The translations under genes were made by a program, and so were the position numbers. Source: Burkholderia cepacia ATCC 25416 (GTDB lineage: Bacteria; Pseudomonadota; Gammaproteobacteria; Burkholderiales; Burkholderiaceae). From it: 64,000 nt of DNA. Shown here piece by piece: positions 22,313-32,469 of this stretch. The notes beneath the pieces are model-generated. The model saw nothing but the letters and a program-made list of their open reading frames with translations, was not told where the DNA came from and did not search any database. The stretch covers positions 372,001 to 436,000 of the forward strand of contig NZ_CP012981.1 in the NCBI RefSeq assembly GCF_001411495.1, read 5' to 3'. The stretch's first letter is position 1. Every line of letters begins with the position of its first letter.

Positions 22313-22450
22313 GTTCCGGTTATCGCCGGGGGGCGCTGGATGCGGTAGCTGCCTTGCAGATTGCCGATGCAGAACGCCTTGATATCGCCGAACATGGATG
22401 ATCAGTCTGCCGCCGCAAGGAGACCCCAGGCCGCCCAATCGCCTGCCAAC

Positions 22451-22906
22451 ATGAATCGCCTAGCCAAAATCCTGCCCATAGAGAACGTCGTCATCGACCT
22501 CTCAGTCACCAGCAAGAAACGCGTGTTCGAACAAGCCGGGCTGATGTTCGAGAATCAGAACGGCATCGCCCGCAGCACCGTCACGGACAACCTGTTCGCG
22601 CGCGAGCGCCTCGGCTCGACCGGGCTCGGCGAAGGCGTCGCGATTCCGCACGGGCGCATCAAGGGTCTCAAGCACCCGCTCGCCGCGTTCGTCCGGCTCG
22701 CCGATGCGATCCCGTTCGAAGCCCCCGACGGCCAGCCGGTCGGCCTCCTGATCTTCCTGCTCGTGCCCGAGCAAGCCACCCAGCAACACCTCGAGATCCT
22801 GTCGGAAATCGCGCAACTGCTGTCCGATCGCGACGCGCGCGAGCGTCTGCACAACGAAACGGACATCGCCGAGTTGCATCGCCTGCTCACTCAGTGGCAA
22901 CCTTGA
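22451..22906 (+). CDS. ptsN: PTS IIA-like nitrogen-regulatory protein (IIA-Ntr)
   Basis: Phosphocarrier of the regulatory PTS-Ntr branch, linking nitrogen and potassium status to sigma-54 and other targets. The form starting MNRLAKILPIENVV has 151 residues, the usual length. The phosphorylated His lies in GVAIPHGRIKGL (about residue 73). An upstream in-frame ATG at 22394 adds a 19-residue low-complexity extension and was not preferred, although the AAGGAGA at about 22418 is too far from either start to decide. No ptsH or ptsP gene is adjacent; hprK follows 131 bp later. Confidence 0.93.
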   Translation: MNRLAKILPIENVVIDLSVTSKKRVFEQAGLMFENQNGIARSTVTDNLFARERLGSTGLGEGVAIPHGRIKGLKHPLAAFVRLADAIPFEAPDGQPVGLLIFLLVPEQATQQHLEILSEIAQLLSDRDARERLHNETDIAELHRLLTQWQP

Positions 22907-23037
22907 GTTGATCCGGGCGGATTATTTTCCCGTACGAGGCGGCGCACGCCGCCGTCCAGGGCCGCCCGGCGCCGGCCCGGCATGGCGACGTCCGTCGCCG
23001 CGCGCATGCACCGGCCCATTGGAGTGACGGAGCAGTC

Positions 23038-24006
23038 ATGGATACGTCCAGCATCAACGCCCAGAGCATCTTCGACGACAACGCGGCCACGCTGAAACTG
23101 AGCTGGCTGACGGGGCATGAAGGCTGGGAACGCGGCTTTTCGGCCGACACCGTCGGCAATGCAACCTCGAGCGCCGACCTCGTCGGCCACCTGAACCTGA
23201 TCCACCCGAACCGGATCCAGGTGCTCGGCGAAGCCGAAATCGACTACTACCAGCGGCAGACCGACGAAGACCGTTCGCGCCACATGGCCGAGCTGATCGC
23301 CCTCGAACCGCCGTTCCTCGTCGTCGCGGGCGGCGCCGCCGCCCCGCCCGAACTCGTGCTGCGTTGTACACGCTCGTCGACCCCGCTGTTCACGACGCCG
23401 ATGTCGGCTGCCGCGGTGATCGACAGCCTGCGGCTCTACATGTCGCGGATCCTCGCGCCGCGCGCGACGCTGCACGGCGTGTTCATCGACATCCTCGGGA
23501 TGGGCGTGCTGCTGACCGGCGATTCGGGCCTCGGCAAGAGCGAACTCGGCCTCGAGCTGATCAGCCGCGGCCACGGCCTCGTCGCCGACGACGCGGTCGA
23601 TTTCGTCCGACTTGGCCCCGATTTCGTCGAAGGGCGCTGCCCGCCGCTGCTGCAGAACCTGCTCGAAGTGCGCGGCCTCGGCCTGCTCGACATCAAGACG
23701 ATCTTCGGTGAAACCGCCGTGCGGCGGAAAATGAAGTTGAAGCTGATCGTCCAGCTCGTGCGGCGCCCCGACGGCGAATTCCAGCGCCTGCCGCTCGAAA
23801 GCCAGACCGTCGACGTGCTCGGCTTGCCGATCAGCAAGGTCACGATCCAGGTTGCAGCCGGCCGCAACCTCGCGGTGCTCGTCGAGGCGGCCGTCCGGAA
23901 CACGATCCTGCAGTTGCGCGGAATCGACACGTTGCGCGATTTCATGGATCGGCAACGACTCGCGATGCAAGATCCCGACAGTCAATTCCCCGGCAAACTG
24001 GTGTAA
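23038..24006 (+). CDS. hprK: HPr kinase/phosphorylase
   Basis: Bifunctional enzyme that phosphorylates and dephosphorylates a regulatory Ser of HPr. It has 322 residues, standard length. The N-terminal domain covers about 1-135. The kinase domain has Walker [10 protein letters not shown] (about 160), [11 protein letters not shown] (catalytic His/Asp region) and the signature [11 protein letters not shown]. It is followed by rapZ, as in many beta-proteobacteria. Its HPr partner is not encoded next to it; one HPr domain in this window is inside NagF. Confidence 0.97.
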   Translation: MDTSSINAQSIFDDNAATLKLSWLTGHEGWERGFSADTVGNATSSADLVGHLNLIHPNRIQVLGEAEIDYYQRQTDEDRSRHMAELIALEPPFLVVAGGAAAPPELVLRCTRSSTPLFTTPMSAAAVIDSLRLYMSRILAPRATLHGVFIDILGMGVLLTGDSGLGKSELGLELISRGHGLVADDAVDFVRLGPDFVEGRCPPLLQNLLEVRGLGLLDIKTIFGETAVRRKMKLKLIVQLVRRPDGEFQRLPLESQTVDVLGLPISKVTIQVAAGRNLAVLVEAAVRNTILQLRGIDTLRDFMDRQRLAMQDPDSQFPGKLV

Positions 24007-24081
24007 CCCGCACGCGCCGGCCACGCAACGCCGACGCGTCGAGCCGGTGCTATGATGAAACGTCAGGATTCTCTGCTTCCC

Positions 24082-24990
24082 ATGCGCATCGTCCTCATCA
24101 CCGGCATCTCCGGCTCAGGCAAGTCCGTCGCGCTGAACGCGCTCGAAGACGCAGGCTATTACTGCGTCGACAACCTGCCGCCGCACGTGCTCCCCGAACT
24201 TGCCCGCTACCTCGCGGAGGATGGCCAGCACCGGCTCGCGGTCGCGATCGACGCGCGCTCGAGCGCATCGCTCGACGAAATGCCCGGCCTGATTCGCGAG
24301 CTGTCGCGCGAGCACGACGTCCGCGTGCTGTTCCTCAACGCGAGCACCCAGTCGCTGATCCAGCGCTTCTCCGAAACGCGCCGCCGTCATCCGCTGTCCG
24401 GCTCGCTGTCGCATGATGCGGACGTCGGCCTGCTGTCATCGCTCGAGGAAGCGATCGAACGCGAACGCCACCTCGTCGCGCCGCTCGCCGAATTCGGCCA
24501 CCAGATCGACACGAGCACGCTGCGCGCGAACGCGCTGCGTACGTGGGTCAAGCGCTTCATCGAGCAGAAGAACAACGACCTGATGGTGATGTTCGAATCG
24601 TTCGGTTTCAAGCGCGGCGTGCCGCTCGACGCCGACCTGATGTTCGACGTGCGCGCGCTGCCGAACCCGTACTACGACCACGAGTTGCGCCCGCTCACCG
24701 GGCTCGACCAACCGGTCATCGCCTTTCTCGACGCACTGCCGATCGTCCACCAGATGATCGACGACATCCATGCGTTCCTGATGAAATGGCTGCCGCACTT
24801 CCGCGATGACAACCGCAGCTACCTGACCGTCGCCATCGGCTGCACGGGCGGGCAGCATCGTTCGGTGTTCATCGCGGAAACGCTTGCCGCGCGCCTTGCG
24901 CGCGAGGCGAACGTGATCGTGCGGCATCGTGACGCGCCAGTGGATGTCGACGCGTCGTCGCGGCTCGTCTCCGAGGTCGACCGACCCTAG
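24082..24990 (+). CDS. rapZ: RNase adapter protein RapZ
   Basis: Nucleotide-binding adapter that in E. coli guides RNase E to the GlmZ small RNA and so controls glucosamine-6-P synthase. It has 302 residues from [15 protein letters not shown]. Walker A is [11 protein letters not shown] and the C-terminal RNA-binding half has [14 protein letters not shown]. An ATG 30 bases upstream adds [10 protein letters not shown], which the family lacks. No GlmZ-like RNA was recognised in the window. Confidence 0.95.
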   Translation: MRIVLITGISGSGKSVALNALEDAGYYCVDNLPPHVLPELARYLAEDGQHRLAVAIDARSSASLDEMPGLIRELSREHDVRVLFLNASTQSLIQRFSETRRRHPLSGSLSHDADVGLLSSLEEAIERERHLVAPLAEFGHQIDTSTLRANALRTWVKRFIEQKNNDLMVMFESFGFKRGVPLDADLMFDVRALPNPYYDHELRPLTGLDQPVIAFLDALPIVHQMIDDIHAFLMKWLPHFRDDNRSYLTVAIGCTGGQHRSVFIAETLAARLAREANVIVRHRDAPVDVDASSRLVSEVDRP

Positions 24991-25017
24991 CGACGCACGC
25001 CCCAACGCCCGCGCGCC

Positions 25018-25653
25018 ATGTCCTCCCTATCGACCACCCTGATCGACCTGCCGCTGTTTCCGCTGCACACGGTGCTGTTTCCGGGGGGGCTGCTCCCACT
25101 CAAGGTGTTCGAGGCGCGCTATCTCGACATGTCCCGCGCGTGCCTGCGCGACAACGCGCCGTTCGGCGTGTGCCTGCTGAAGAGCGGGCCCGAAGTCGCG
25201 CAGGACGGCGCCGTGTCGGTGCCCGAGACCATCGGCTGCATGGCGCGCATCACCGAGTGCGATACCGGCGAATTCGGCATGCTTTATCTGCAGGCCGTCG
25301 GCACGCAGCGTTTCGAGCTGCTGTCGTATCGCGTGGAAGGCAACGGGCTGCTGGTCGGCATCGCGGAGCCGCTGCCCGACGACATCCCGCTCGAAGGCGA
25401 GCAGGCGCTCGCTCAATTCGGCTCGTGCGCCGAGGTGCTCGAGCGCATCATCAACGCGCTGAAGAAGTCCGATCCGGAGAAAATGCCGTTCGGCGAACCG
25501 TTCCGCCTCGACGATCCGAGCTGGGTGTCGAACCGCCTCGCGGAACTGCTGCCGCTCGACCTGCGCGCGCGGCAGAAGCTGATGGAGTTTCCGGACGTCG
25601 GCGCGCGCATCGATGCCGTGCACCACGTACTCGACCGGCACGGCTGGCTGTAA
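25018..25653 (+). CDS. Lon N-terminal-like (LON substrate-binding) domain protein
   Basis: A protein of 211 residues made of the Lon protease substrate-binding domain alone, without ATPase or peptidase parts. It starts with DLPLFPLHTVLFPGGLLPLKVFEARYLDM, shown here in part, which is diagnostic. Single-domain members are common in proteobacteria and of unknown role. It is 27 bp downstream of rapZ and may be its last operon partner. Confidence 0.88.
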   Translation: MSSLSTTLIDLPLFPLHTVLFPGGLLPLKVFEARYLDMSRACLRDNAPFGVCLLKSGPEVAQDGAVSVPETIGCMARITECDTGEFGMLYLQAVGTQRFELLSYRVEGNGLLVGIAEPLPDDIPLEGEQALAQFGSCAEVLERIINALKKSDPEKMPFGEPFRLDDPSWVSNRLAELLPLDLRARQKLMEFPDVGARIDAVHHVLDRHGWL

Positions 25654-25758
25654 CTACCGCGGCCGATTCCGTCGCGCGTCGCACCCGCCGGAAGACCTTT
25701 CCCGCAAGCGGTATCCCGGCGTTCCCGAACGCGGCCCGCGCCGCGCCCTTCCCGTTCG

Positions 25759-26865
25759 TTACAACAACGGCCCGCTCAGCGCATCGAGCAGCTTGCGCAC
25801 GGGCGCCGGCACGCCGTACGCGTCGAGCCGGCTCAGCGGGACCCACGCGGTATCTGCATCCCGCGCCCCCGAAGGCAGGCCGCCACCGTCGGCCATGTCG
25901 CTCAGCCGAGGCTCGATCTCGAGCCGGAAATGCGTAAACGTGTGCGTGAGCGGCGCGAGCGGCACCGTGCCGCCGCCGCCGAAGCCGCGCGCGAGTTCCG
26001 CGAGCGCGGCGTCGCCGTCCGCTTGCGGCAGGCTCCACAGCCCGCCCCAGATGCCGGTCGGCGGCCGGCGCTCGAGCAGCACGGCGTCACCGTCGCGCAG
26101 CACGAGCATCCAGGTCTTGCGTGTCGGCACCGCCTTCTTCGGCCGCGCGGCCGGCAGCTCGCGCTGGCGGCCCGTCGATTGCGCAACGCAATCGCCCGCG
26201 AACGGGCAACGCGCGCAATCGGGCTTGCCCCGCACGCACAGCGTCGCACCGAGATCCATCAGCCCCTGCGTGTACGCGCTCACGTCGGCCGCATTCGCGG
26301 CGTCGGGCAACAGCGATTCGGCGAGCGCCCACATGTCGTTCTCGACACGCTTCTCGCCCGGAAAGCCCTCGACGCCGAAAACCCGCGCAAGCACGCGCTT
26401 CACGTTGCCATCGAGGATCGTCGCGCGCGCGCCGTACGCGAACGACGCGATCGCCGCGGCCGTCGAACGGCCGATGCCCGGCAGTTCGGCCAACGCGTCG
26501 GGCGTCGCCGGAAACGCGCCGCCGTGCTCGGCGACGACGGCCTGCGCGCAGCGGTGCAGATTGCGCGCGCGCGAGTAGTAACCGAGCCCCGCCCACAGCG
26601 CCATCACGTCGTCGGTCGGCGCGGCCGCGAGCGCGGCGACGTCCGGGTAGCGTTCGAGAAAGCGCGTGTAATACGGGATGACGGTCGATACCTGCGTCTG
26701 CTGCAGCATGATTTCCGACAGCCAGATCCGGTACGGATCGCGCGTGTTCTGCCACGGCAGGTCGTGGCGGCCATGCTCGCGCTGCCATGCGACCAGGCGC
26801 GTGGCGAACGTGCGATGCAGCGGTGTGACGGGGAACGGAGCGGGGGCGATGCGGGGCGGCTTCAA
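25759..26865 (-). CDS. mutY: Adenine DNA glycosylase
   Basis: Removes A mispaired with 8-oxoguanine. It has 368 residues. Catalytic Glu is E51 in SEIMLQQTQV, the HhH motif LPGIGRSTAAAI lies near 128-139, and catalytic Asp is D152 in ILDGNVKRV. The [4Fe-4S] cluster ligands are C210, C217, C220 and C226 (C-x6-C-x2-C-x5-C). The C-terminal NUDIX-like domain recognises 8-oxoG. It is 38 bp downstream of mutM on the same strand, so both GO-system glycosylases probably share a transcript. Confidence 0.98.
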   Translation of the reverse strand: MKPPRIAPAPFPVTPLHRTFATRLVAWQREHGRHDLPWQNTRDPYRIWLSEIMLQQTQVSTVIPYYTRFLERYPDVAALAAAPTDDVMALWAGLGYYSRARNLHRCAQAVVAEHGGAFPATPDALAELPGIGRSTAAAIASFAYGARATILDGNVKRVLARVFGVEGFPGEKRVENDMWALAESLLPDAANAADVSAYTQGLMDLGATLCVRGKPDCARCPFAGDCVAQSTGRQRELPAARPKKAVPTRKTWMLVLRDGDAVLLERRPPTGIWGGLWSLPQADGDAALAELARGFGGGGTVPLAPLTHTFTHFRLEIEPRLSDMADGGGLPSGARDADTAWVPLSRLDAYGVPAPVRKLLDALSGPLL

Positions 26866-26903
26866 GTTGTCTGATCGGGGAATAAGGTTTCAACGCTGAG
26901 GTT

Positions 26904-27731
26904 TCAACGCTGGCAGGTCGGGCAAAAATAAGTCGACCGTTGGCCCTGCACGATCTGGCGAATCGGTGTGCCGCATACGCGGCAGGGTTGGCCGGCACGG
27001 TCGTAGACGAAGCAGTCGAGCTGGAAATAGCCGCTTTCGCCGTCGCTGCCGACAAAATCGCGCAACGTGCTGCCGCCACGCTCGATCGCGTCGGCGAGCG
27101 TCGCGCGCACCGCGTCGGCCAACCGCTCGTAGCGCGGCAGCGAGACCTTGCCGGCGGCCGTCGTCGGCCGGATGCCCGCACGAAACAGGCTCTCCGACGC
27201 ATAGATGTTGCCGACGCCGACGACCATGTCGCCCGCGAGCAGCGCCTGCTTGACCGACACGGTGCGGCCGCGCGTGCGCGCGTGCAGCAGCGCGCCGGTA
27301 AACGCCGGCGAGAACGGCTCGACGCCGAGGCTCGCGAGCAGCGGATGTGCATGCACGTCGCCTGCTTCGCGCGGGTGCCACAGCACCGCGCCGAAACGGC
27401 GCGGATCGCGGAACCGCAGCACGAATTCGTCGAAGATCCAGTCGATGTGGTCATGCTTGGCGGCGACCGGCACGCCGTCGGCGGGCAGCACGCGCAGCGT
27501 GCCCGTCATGCCGAGATGGACGATGAACCAGCCTGCGTCGACCTCGAACAGCAGGTACTTGCCGCGACGCTCGACGGCGAGCACCTCGCGCGCGCGCAAC
27601 TGCTCGGCGAGCCCTGCCGGCACGGGCCAGCGCAACATCTCGGTACGGACGTCGACTCGCTCGACGCGGCGGCCTGCGACAAAGGGCTCGATGCCCCGGC
27701 GCGTGACTTCGACTTCTGGCAACTCTGGCAT
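26904..27731 (-). CDS. mutM: Formamidopyrimidine-DNA glycosylase
   Basis: Bifunctional glycosylase/lyase that excises 8-oxoG and FaPy. It has 275 residues. The catalytic N-terminal Pro is in [15 protein letters not shown]2TH region near [18 protein letters not shown], and the C-terminal zinc finger is CRVCG...CPTCQR. It is the first gene of a mutM-mutY unit. Its promoter region is shared with the divergent TPR gene. Confidence 0.98.
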   Translation of the reverse strand: MPELPEVEVTRRGIEPFVAGRRVERVDVRTEMLRWPVPAGLAEQLRAREVLAVERRGKYLLFEVDAGWFIVHLGMTGTLRVLPADGVPVAAKHDHIDWIFDEFVLRFRDPRRFGAVLWHPREAGDVHAHPLLASLGVEPFSPAFTGALLHARTRGRTVSVKQALLAGDMVVGVGNIYASESLFRAGIRPTTAAGKVSLPRYERLADAVRATLADAIERGGSTLRDFVGSDGESGYFQLDCFVYDRAGQPCRVCGTPIRQIVQGQRSTYFCPTCQR

Positions 27732-27770
27732 GTTTTACGGGTCTGAGGCTGGATTCACGATCGTGCGTGT

Positions 27771-27792
27771 ATTGTAGCGAGCGCGTTACAAT
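27771..27792. promoter_or_regulatory. Overlapping divergent promoters of mutM and the TPR gene
   Basis: A perfect inverted repeat ATTGTA-N10-TACAAT supplies a TACAAT -10-like box on each strand. The right arm would start transcription near 27799 toward the TPR gene. The left arm would start near 27764 toward mutM, with TTCAAC as a weak -35 at 18-base spacing. The two promoters overlap and should exclude each other. Confidence 0.4.
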
Positions 27793-27817
27793 CGGTTGAA
27801 ACATCGAACGGATTTCC

Positions 27818-29641
27818 ATGACCCTGCCCTCGAAGCTGCTTCTGAAGCGCCCCGCCGCCGTGCGCGGCGCGCGTGCCTTCCCGGTCCGCCGTGCGCTCGG
27901 CGCCGCGCTGTTCGCCGCCTGGACCCTCACCGCCTTCCCGGCTCACGCGCAGGATCCGGCATCGGACGACGCGGAACCGCAGGGCGCGTTCGAGCACGTG
28001 ATGCCGGACGAGCAGAAGAATCTCCCCGGCGTTCCGCTGACGAGCCAGATCGTCTACCAGGTGCTCGCCGCCGAGGTCGCGCTCCAGCGCAACCAGCCCG
28101 CACCGGCCTACCAGACCTACCTCGCGCTTGCCCGCGACACGCGCGATCCGCGCATGGCCCAGCGCGCGACCGAGATCGCGCTCGGTGCGCAGAGCCCGGC
28201 CGACGCGCTGTCCGCCGCGAACCTGTGGCGCCAGTACGCACCGGAATCGAACCGGGCGTCGCAAGTCGACGCCGCGCTGCTGGTGCTCGCCGGCAAGCCG
28301 GCCGACGCGCAGCCGATGCTCGCGCGCGAGCTGGCCCGGGCGACCGGCGAGACGCGCGGCCCGGCGATCCTCGCGCTGCAGGCGCTGCTCGTGCGCGGCC
28401 CCGACCGCGTCGGCGGCCTCGCGGTGCTGAAGGACATGCTGAAGAACGACCTGAACCGGCCCGAGGCTCAGCTCGCGATCGCGCGCCAGCAGCTTGCGGT
28501 CGACGACAAGGACGGCGCCGCGCAGTCGCTGAAGCAGGCGCTGCAGATCCGCCCCGACTACCTGCCGGCGGCCCTGATGCTGTCGCAGATGGGGCCTGCG
28601 GAACGCGCGGCGGGCATCGCGTCGTTCGAGAAGTATGTTCAGCAGAATCCGAAGTCGCGCGATGCGCGGCTCGCGCTGTCGCAGCTCTATCTCGCCGACG
28701 ATCGCCTCGACGACGCGCAGAAGCAGTTCGAGACGATGCGCAAGCTCGACTCGAAGGATCCGACGCCGCTGATGGCGCTCGCGCTGATCAAGATCCAGCA
28801 GAAGAAGCTCGACGAAGCCACCGCCTACCTGAAGCAGTACGTACAGCTCGGCGACAAGCAGCCGAACCTCGACGTCGGCCAGGGCTACATCTACCTCGCG
28901 CAGATCGCGATCGACCAGAACAACGACGCGCTGGCGTCGCAATGGCTGGACAAGGTCGACCAGACGAGCCAGCACTATCTCCCCGCGCAGATCACGCGCG
29001 CGCAACTGCTGCAGAAACAGGGCAAGACCGACGAGGCGCGCAAGGTGCTCGACGACCTGCCGATCACGGATCCGCGCGATGCCGCCGTGGTCGCCCGCAC
29101 CGACGCGTCGATCCTGTTCACCGCGAAGCGCTATCCGGAAGCCGAGGCCCGGCTCGGGCAGGCGGTCCAGGACTTCCCGGACGATCCCGACCTGCGCTAC
29201 GACTACGCGATGGCGGCCGAAAAAACCGGCCATTACACGACGATGGAAAAGCAGCTGCGCGAGCTGATCCGCACGCAGCCCGACAATCCGCAGGCGTACA
29301 ACGCGCTCGGCTATTCGCTCGCCGACCGCAACCAGCGACTGCCCGAAGCCAGCAAGCTGATCGACAAGGCGATGACGCTCGCGCCGAACGACGCCTACAT
29401 CATGGACAGTCTCGGCTGGGTGAAGTACCGGATGGGCGATACGGCCGGTGCGGCGAAGGTGCTGCGGCGCGCGTACGAACTGCAGCCGAACGCCGAAATC
29501 GGCGCGCATCTCGGCGAAGTGCTGTGGAAGAGCGGCGCGCAGGACGACGCGCGTTCCGCGTGGCGTGACGCGCAGAAGCTCGAGCCGGACAACGACACGC
29601 TCGTGCAGACACTGAAACGCCTCCAGATCAACGGCCTCTGA
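27818..29641 (+). CDS. Secreted TPR-repeat protein
   Basis: A protein of 607 residues with a signal peptide cut near PAHA|QDP (residue 44), hence periplasmic or envelope-attached. The rest is helical tetratricopeptide repeats, clearest at about 290-350 and 470-560 (for example NPQAYNALGYSLADRN and DAYIMDSLGWVKYRMG). Such proteins act as scaffolds; partners are unknown. It shares a TGATG junction with lolB, and this TPR-lolB-ispE order suggests a role linked to outer-membrane lipoprotein assembly, which is inference. Confidence 0.85.
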   Translation: MTLPSKLLLKRPAAVRGARAFPVRRALGAALFAAWTLTAFPAHAQDPASDDAEPQGAFEHVMPDEQKNLPGVPLTSQIVYQVLAAEVALQRNQPAPAYQTYLALARDTRDPRMAQRATEIALGAQSPADALSAANLWRQYAPESNRASQVDAALLVLAGKPADAQPMLARELARATGETRGPAILALQALLVRGPDRVGGLAVLKDMLKNDLNRPEAQLAIARQQLAVDDKDGAAQSLKQALQIRPDYLPAALMLSQMGPAERAAGIASFEKYVQQNPKSRDARLALSQLYLADDRLDDAQKQFETMRKLDSKDPTPLMALALIKIQQKKLDEATAYLKQYVQLGDKQPNLDVGQGYIYLAQIAIDQNNDALASQWLDKVDQTSQHYLPAQITRAQLLQKQGKTDEARKVLDDLPITDPRDAAVVARTDASILFTAKRYPEAEARLGQAVQDFPDDPDLRYDYAMAAEKTGHYTTMEKQLRELIRTQPDNPQAYNALGYSLADRNQRLPEASKLIDKAMTLAPNDAYIMDSLGWVKYRMGDTAGAAKVLRRAYELQPNAEIGAHLGEVLWKSGAQDDARSAWRDAQKLEPDNDTLVQTLKRLQINGL

Positions 29642-30261
29642 TGCAGATGTTCCCGACGTTTTCCCTGTCCTCCCGCGCGCAGCGCACGCTGGCCGCAGCC
29701 GGCGCGGCGCTCGCGCTCGCCGGCTGCGCGAGCACGCCGCCGTCGGCCGGCGTGCCGACGGGCGCGCCGCTGCAGACCGCCGCAGCGCACGCTTACCATG
29801 GCCGCTTCGCGGTGCAGTACGACGACCGTCTCGGCAAGCAGCAGAACGTGTACGGCAACTTCGACTGGCAGGAGCACGGCGACGACGTGTCGCTCGAGCT
29901 GCGCAGCCCGCTCGGCCAGACGCTCGCGGTCGTGAAATCGACGCCGCAGGCTGCATCGCTCGAATTGCCGAACCGTCCGACGCAATATGCGCCGGACGTC
30001 GGCGACCTGATGCAGAAAACGCTTGGCTTCGAACTGCCGCTCGCGGGCCTGCGCTACTGGCTGCTGCCCACGGCCGCGCCCGCGACCCCTGCGGAGACGG
30101 TGCGCGACCCGGCCGACGGCACGCGCGTCAAGCAGATCCGCCAGGATGGCTGGACGATCGACTACCTTGCCTACGCGGATGCCCCGGCCACGGGCGTCAA
30201 ACGCGTCAACCTCGTGCGCGCGACCCCGCCGCTCGACATCAAGCTCGTGCTCGACCAGTGA
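29641..30261 (+). CDS. lolB: Outer-membrane lipoprotein receptor LolB
   Basis: Receives lipoproteins from LolA and inserts them in the outer membrane. It has 206 residues and is itself a lipoprotein: signal peptide with lipobox ALAGC (Cys near residue 29). The body matches LolB ([39 protein letters not shown]). It overlaps the TPR gene stop by one base and precedes ispE by 25 bp. Confidence 0.95.
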   Translation: MQMFPTFSLSSRAQRTLAAAGAALALAGCASTPPSAGVPTGAPLQTAAAHAYHGRFAVQYDDRLGKQQNVYGNFDWQEHGDDVSLELRSPLGQTLAVVKSTPQAASLELPNRPTQYAPDVGDLMQKTLGFELPLAGLRYWLLPTAAPATPAETVRDPADGTRVKQIRQDGWTIDYLAYADAPATGVKRVNLVRATPPLDIKLVLDQ

Positions 30262-30286
30262 GCACCGGCCCAGCCCAGACATACGC

Positions 30287-31168
30287 ATGACCGATTCGAC
30301 CCGCTCGCTGCGCAATTGCCTTGCGCCCGCGAAACTCAACCTGTTCCTGCACATCACCGGCCGCCGCCCGAACGGCTATCACGATCTGCAGAGCGTGTTC
30401 CAGTTGCTGAACTGGGGCGACACGCTGCATTTCACGCTGCGCGACGACGGTCGCGTCGCGCGCGCCACCGACGTGCCCGGCGTGCCAGAGGAAAGTGACC
30501 TCGTCGTGCGCGCAGCCAACCTGCTGAAAGCACATACGGGCACCGCGCACGGCGTCGACATCGAGATCGACAAGTGCCTGCCGATGGGGGCCGGCCTTGG
30601 CGGCGGCAGCTCCGACGCCGCAACGACACTGCTCGCACTGAACCGCCTGTGGCGACTCGACCTGCCTCGCGCCGAGCTTCAGTCGCTCGCGGTCAAACTC
30701 GGCGCAGACGTCCCGTTTTTTATTTTTGGAAAAAATGCGTTCGCAGAGGGTATCGGAGAAGAATTAGCTGAGGTACAATTGCCGACTCGCTGGTTCTTGG
30801 TTGTGACGCCAAGCGTTCATGTCCCGACCGCTGAAATATTTTCAGATGAGTTGTTGACAAGAGATACGAAGCCCGTCACAATTGCTGACTTTCTTGCACA
30901 GCAAACCAGCGATGCGGGATGGCCAGACAGCTTCGGCCGGAACGACATGCAGGAAGTTGTAACAAGGAAGTACGCGGAAGTTGCGCAGGCGGTTAAATGG
31001 TTGTATGATTTGACCCCCGCGAGGATGACCGGCTCCGGAGCAAGCGTGTTTGCGGCGTTTCACAGCAAGCACGAGGCAGAAGCGGCGAAAGCCAAGCTGC
31101 CCGCCAGTTGGAATGGTGCAGTTGCCGAGAGTCTGGACGAGCATCCGCTCTTCGCTTTCGCGTCATGA
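30287..31168 (+). CDS. ispE: 4-diphosphocytidyl-2-C-methyl-D-erythritol kinase
   Basis: GHMP kinase of the non-mevalonate isoprenoid pathway. It has 293 residues. The N-terminal Lys is in [11 protein letters not shown], the ATP loop is [15 protein letters not shown] (about 95-110), and the third motif is [12 protein letters not shown] (about 245). Codon use shifts in the second half: 30,715-31,010 is markedly AT-richer (runs such as TTTTTTATTTTTGG), unlike neighbouring genes. This patch contains promoter-like hexamers likely serving tRNA-Gln and prs. Confidence 0.96.
   Translation: MTDSTRSLRNCLAPAKLNLFLHITGRRPNGYHDLQSVFQLLNWGDTLHFTLRDDGRVARATDVPGVPEESDLVVRAANLLKAHTGTAHGVDIEIDKCLPMGAGLGGGSSDAATTLLALNRLWRLDLPRAELQSLAVKLGADVPFFIFGKNAFAEGIGEELAEVQLPTRWFLVVTPSVHVPTAEIFSDELLTRDTKPVTIADFLAQQTSDAGWPDSFGRNDMQEVVTRKYAEVAQAVKWLYDLTPARMTGSGASVFAAFHSKHEAEAAKAKLPASWNGAVAESLDEHPLFAFAS
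30982..31010 (+). promoter_or_regulatory. Putative internal promoter for tRNA-Gln and prs
   Basis: TTGCGC (30982-30987) and TATGAT (31005-31010) are spaced by exactly 17 bases inside the AT-rich end of ispE. The predicted start is near 31017, about 200 bp before the tRNA. Promoters for prs inside or near ispE are known in enterics. Confidence 0.45.
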
Positions 31169-31223
31169 AGTTTTACTTTGCCGAACGGCCTACACGAGTT
31201 CGGTAAAGCAGTCAGTTAAGTGT

Positions 31224-31300
31224 AGGGGAGTCGCCAAGTTGGTCAAGGCACCGGATTTTGATTCCGGCATGCGAGGGTTCGAGTCCTTCCTCCCCTGCCA
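31224..31300 (+). tRNA. tRNA-Gln (anticodon TTG)
   Basis: A complete cloverleaf of 77 nt with encoded CCA. The acceptor stem AGGGGAG pairs with CTCCCCT, the anticodon stem CCGGA/TCCGG encloses TTTTGAT with anticodon TTG, and the T loop is GTTCGAG. The tRNA lies between ispE and prs and is probably processed from the same transcript as prs. Confidence 0.97.
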
Positions 31301-31345
31301 AAAAATTTTCCCGCATTTCCCGCCCAAGCCTGAAGCAGGTGCACG

Positions 31346-32308
31346 ATGAGCAGCCACAGCCATGATGGCCTGATGGTCTTTACTGGCAACGCGAATCCCG
31401 CGCTCGCCCAGGAAGTCGTCAATATCCTTGGTATCCCCCTCGGCAAAGCAATGGTCAGCCGTTTCTCCGACGGCGAGATCCAGGTCGAGATCCAGGAAAA
31501 CGTGCGCGGCAAGGACGTCTTTGTCCTGCAATCCACGTGCGCACCGACAAACGACAACCTGATGGAACTGATGATCATGGTCGATGCGCTCAAGCGCGCA
31601 TCCGCCGGCCGGATCACTGCAGCCATCCCCTACTTCGGCTACGCCCGTCAGGATCGCCGCCCGCGTTCGGCGCGTGTTGCGATCTCGGCGAAGGTCGTCG
31701 CGAACATGCTGGAAATCGCCGGCGTCGAGCGGATCATCACGATGGATCTGCACGCCGACCAGATTCAAGGCTTCTTCGACATCCCGGTCGACAACATCTA
31801 CGCAACGCCGATCCTGCTGGGTGACCTGCGAAAGCAGAACTACCCGGATCTGCTCGTCGTGTCGCCGGACGTCGGCGGCGTGGTGCGTGCCCGGGCACTC
31901 GCGAAGCAGCTCAACTGCGATCTCGCGATCATCGACAAGCGCCGCCCGAAGGCGAACGTCTCCGAAGTGATGAACATCATCGGTGAAGTCGAAGGCCGCA
32001 CCTGCGTGATCATGGACGACATGGTCGATACGGCAGGCACGCTCTGCAAGGCCGCGCAAGTGCTGAAGGAGCGCGGCGCGAAACAGGTTTTCGCCTACGC
32101 GACGCACCCGGTGCTGTCGGGTGGCGCGGGTGATCGCATCGCCGCGTCGGCACTCGACGAGCTGGTGGTCACCGACACGATCCCGCTGTCCGCCGAATCG
32201 CTCGGCTGCTCGAAGATCCGTGCACTGACGAGCGCGAGCCTGCTGGCCGAAACGTTCTCGCGGATCCGCCGCGGCGATTCGGTGATGTCGCTGTTCGCGG
32301 AATCCTGA
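31346..32308 (+). CDS. prs: Ribose-phosphate pyrophosphokinase
   Basis: Makes PRPP from ribose-5-P and ATP for purine, pyrimidine, His, Trp and NAD synthesis. It has 320 residues. Signature motifs are [11 protein letters not shown] (about 130-140) and the PRPP loop [13 protein letters not shown] (about 218-230). ATP-binding residues are in [14 protein letters not shown]. The start follows CAGG by 7 bases. It begins 46 bp after the tRNA. Confidence 0.98.
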   Translation: MSSHSHDGLMVFTGNANPALAQEVVNILGIPLGKAMVSRFSDGEIQVEIQENVRGKDVFVLQSTCAPTNDNLMELMIMVDALKRASAGRITAAIPYFGYARQDRRPRSARVAISAKVVANMLEIAGVERIITMDLHADQIQGFFDIPVDNIYATPILLGDLRKQNYPDLLVVSPDVGGVVRARALAKQLNCDLAIIDKRRPKANVSEVMNIIGEVEGRTCVIMDDMVDTAGTLCKAAQVLKERGAKQVFAYATHPVLSGGAGDRIAASALDELVVTDTIPLSAESLGCSKIRALTSASLLAETFSRIRRGDSVMSLFAES

Positions 32309-32338
32309 TCGCGAATCGACTGAACAAAGTATGCGCAG

Positions 32339-32366
32339 AAAGCGAAGCGGCAACGCTTCGCTTTTT
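32339..32366 (+). terminator. Rho-independent terminator after prs
   Basis: An 11-bp perfect stem AAAGCGAAGCG/CGCTTCGCTTT with a GCAA tetraloop, followed by further T. It separates prs from rplY, though the T-tract is short and read-through is likely. Confidence 0.75.
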
Positions 32367-32469
32367 GCACAATCGGACGGGATAGACGAAACCCCGTCCG
32401 CTTCATCGGGGGCCGACATTTGACGGCCCCGTTTTACTGCCTGGTCGCGGGCAGCCATTGGAGAATCAT

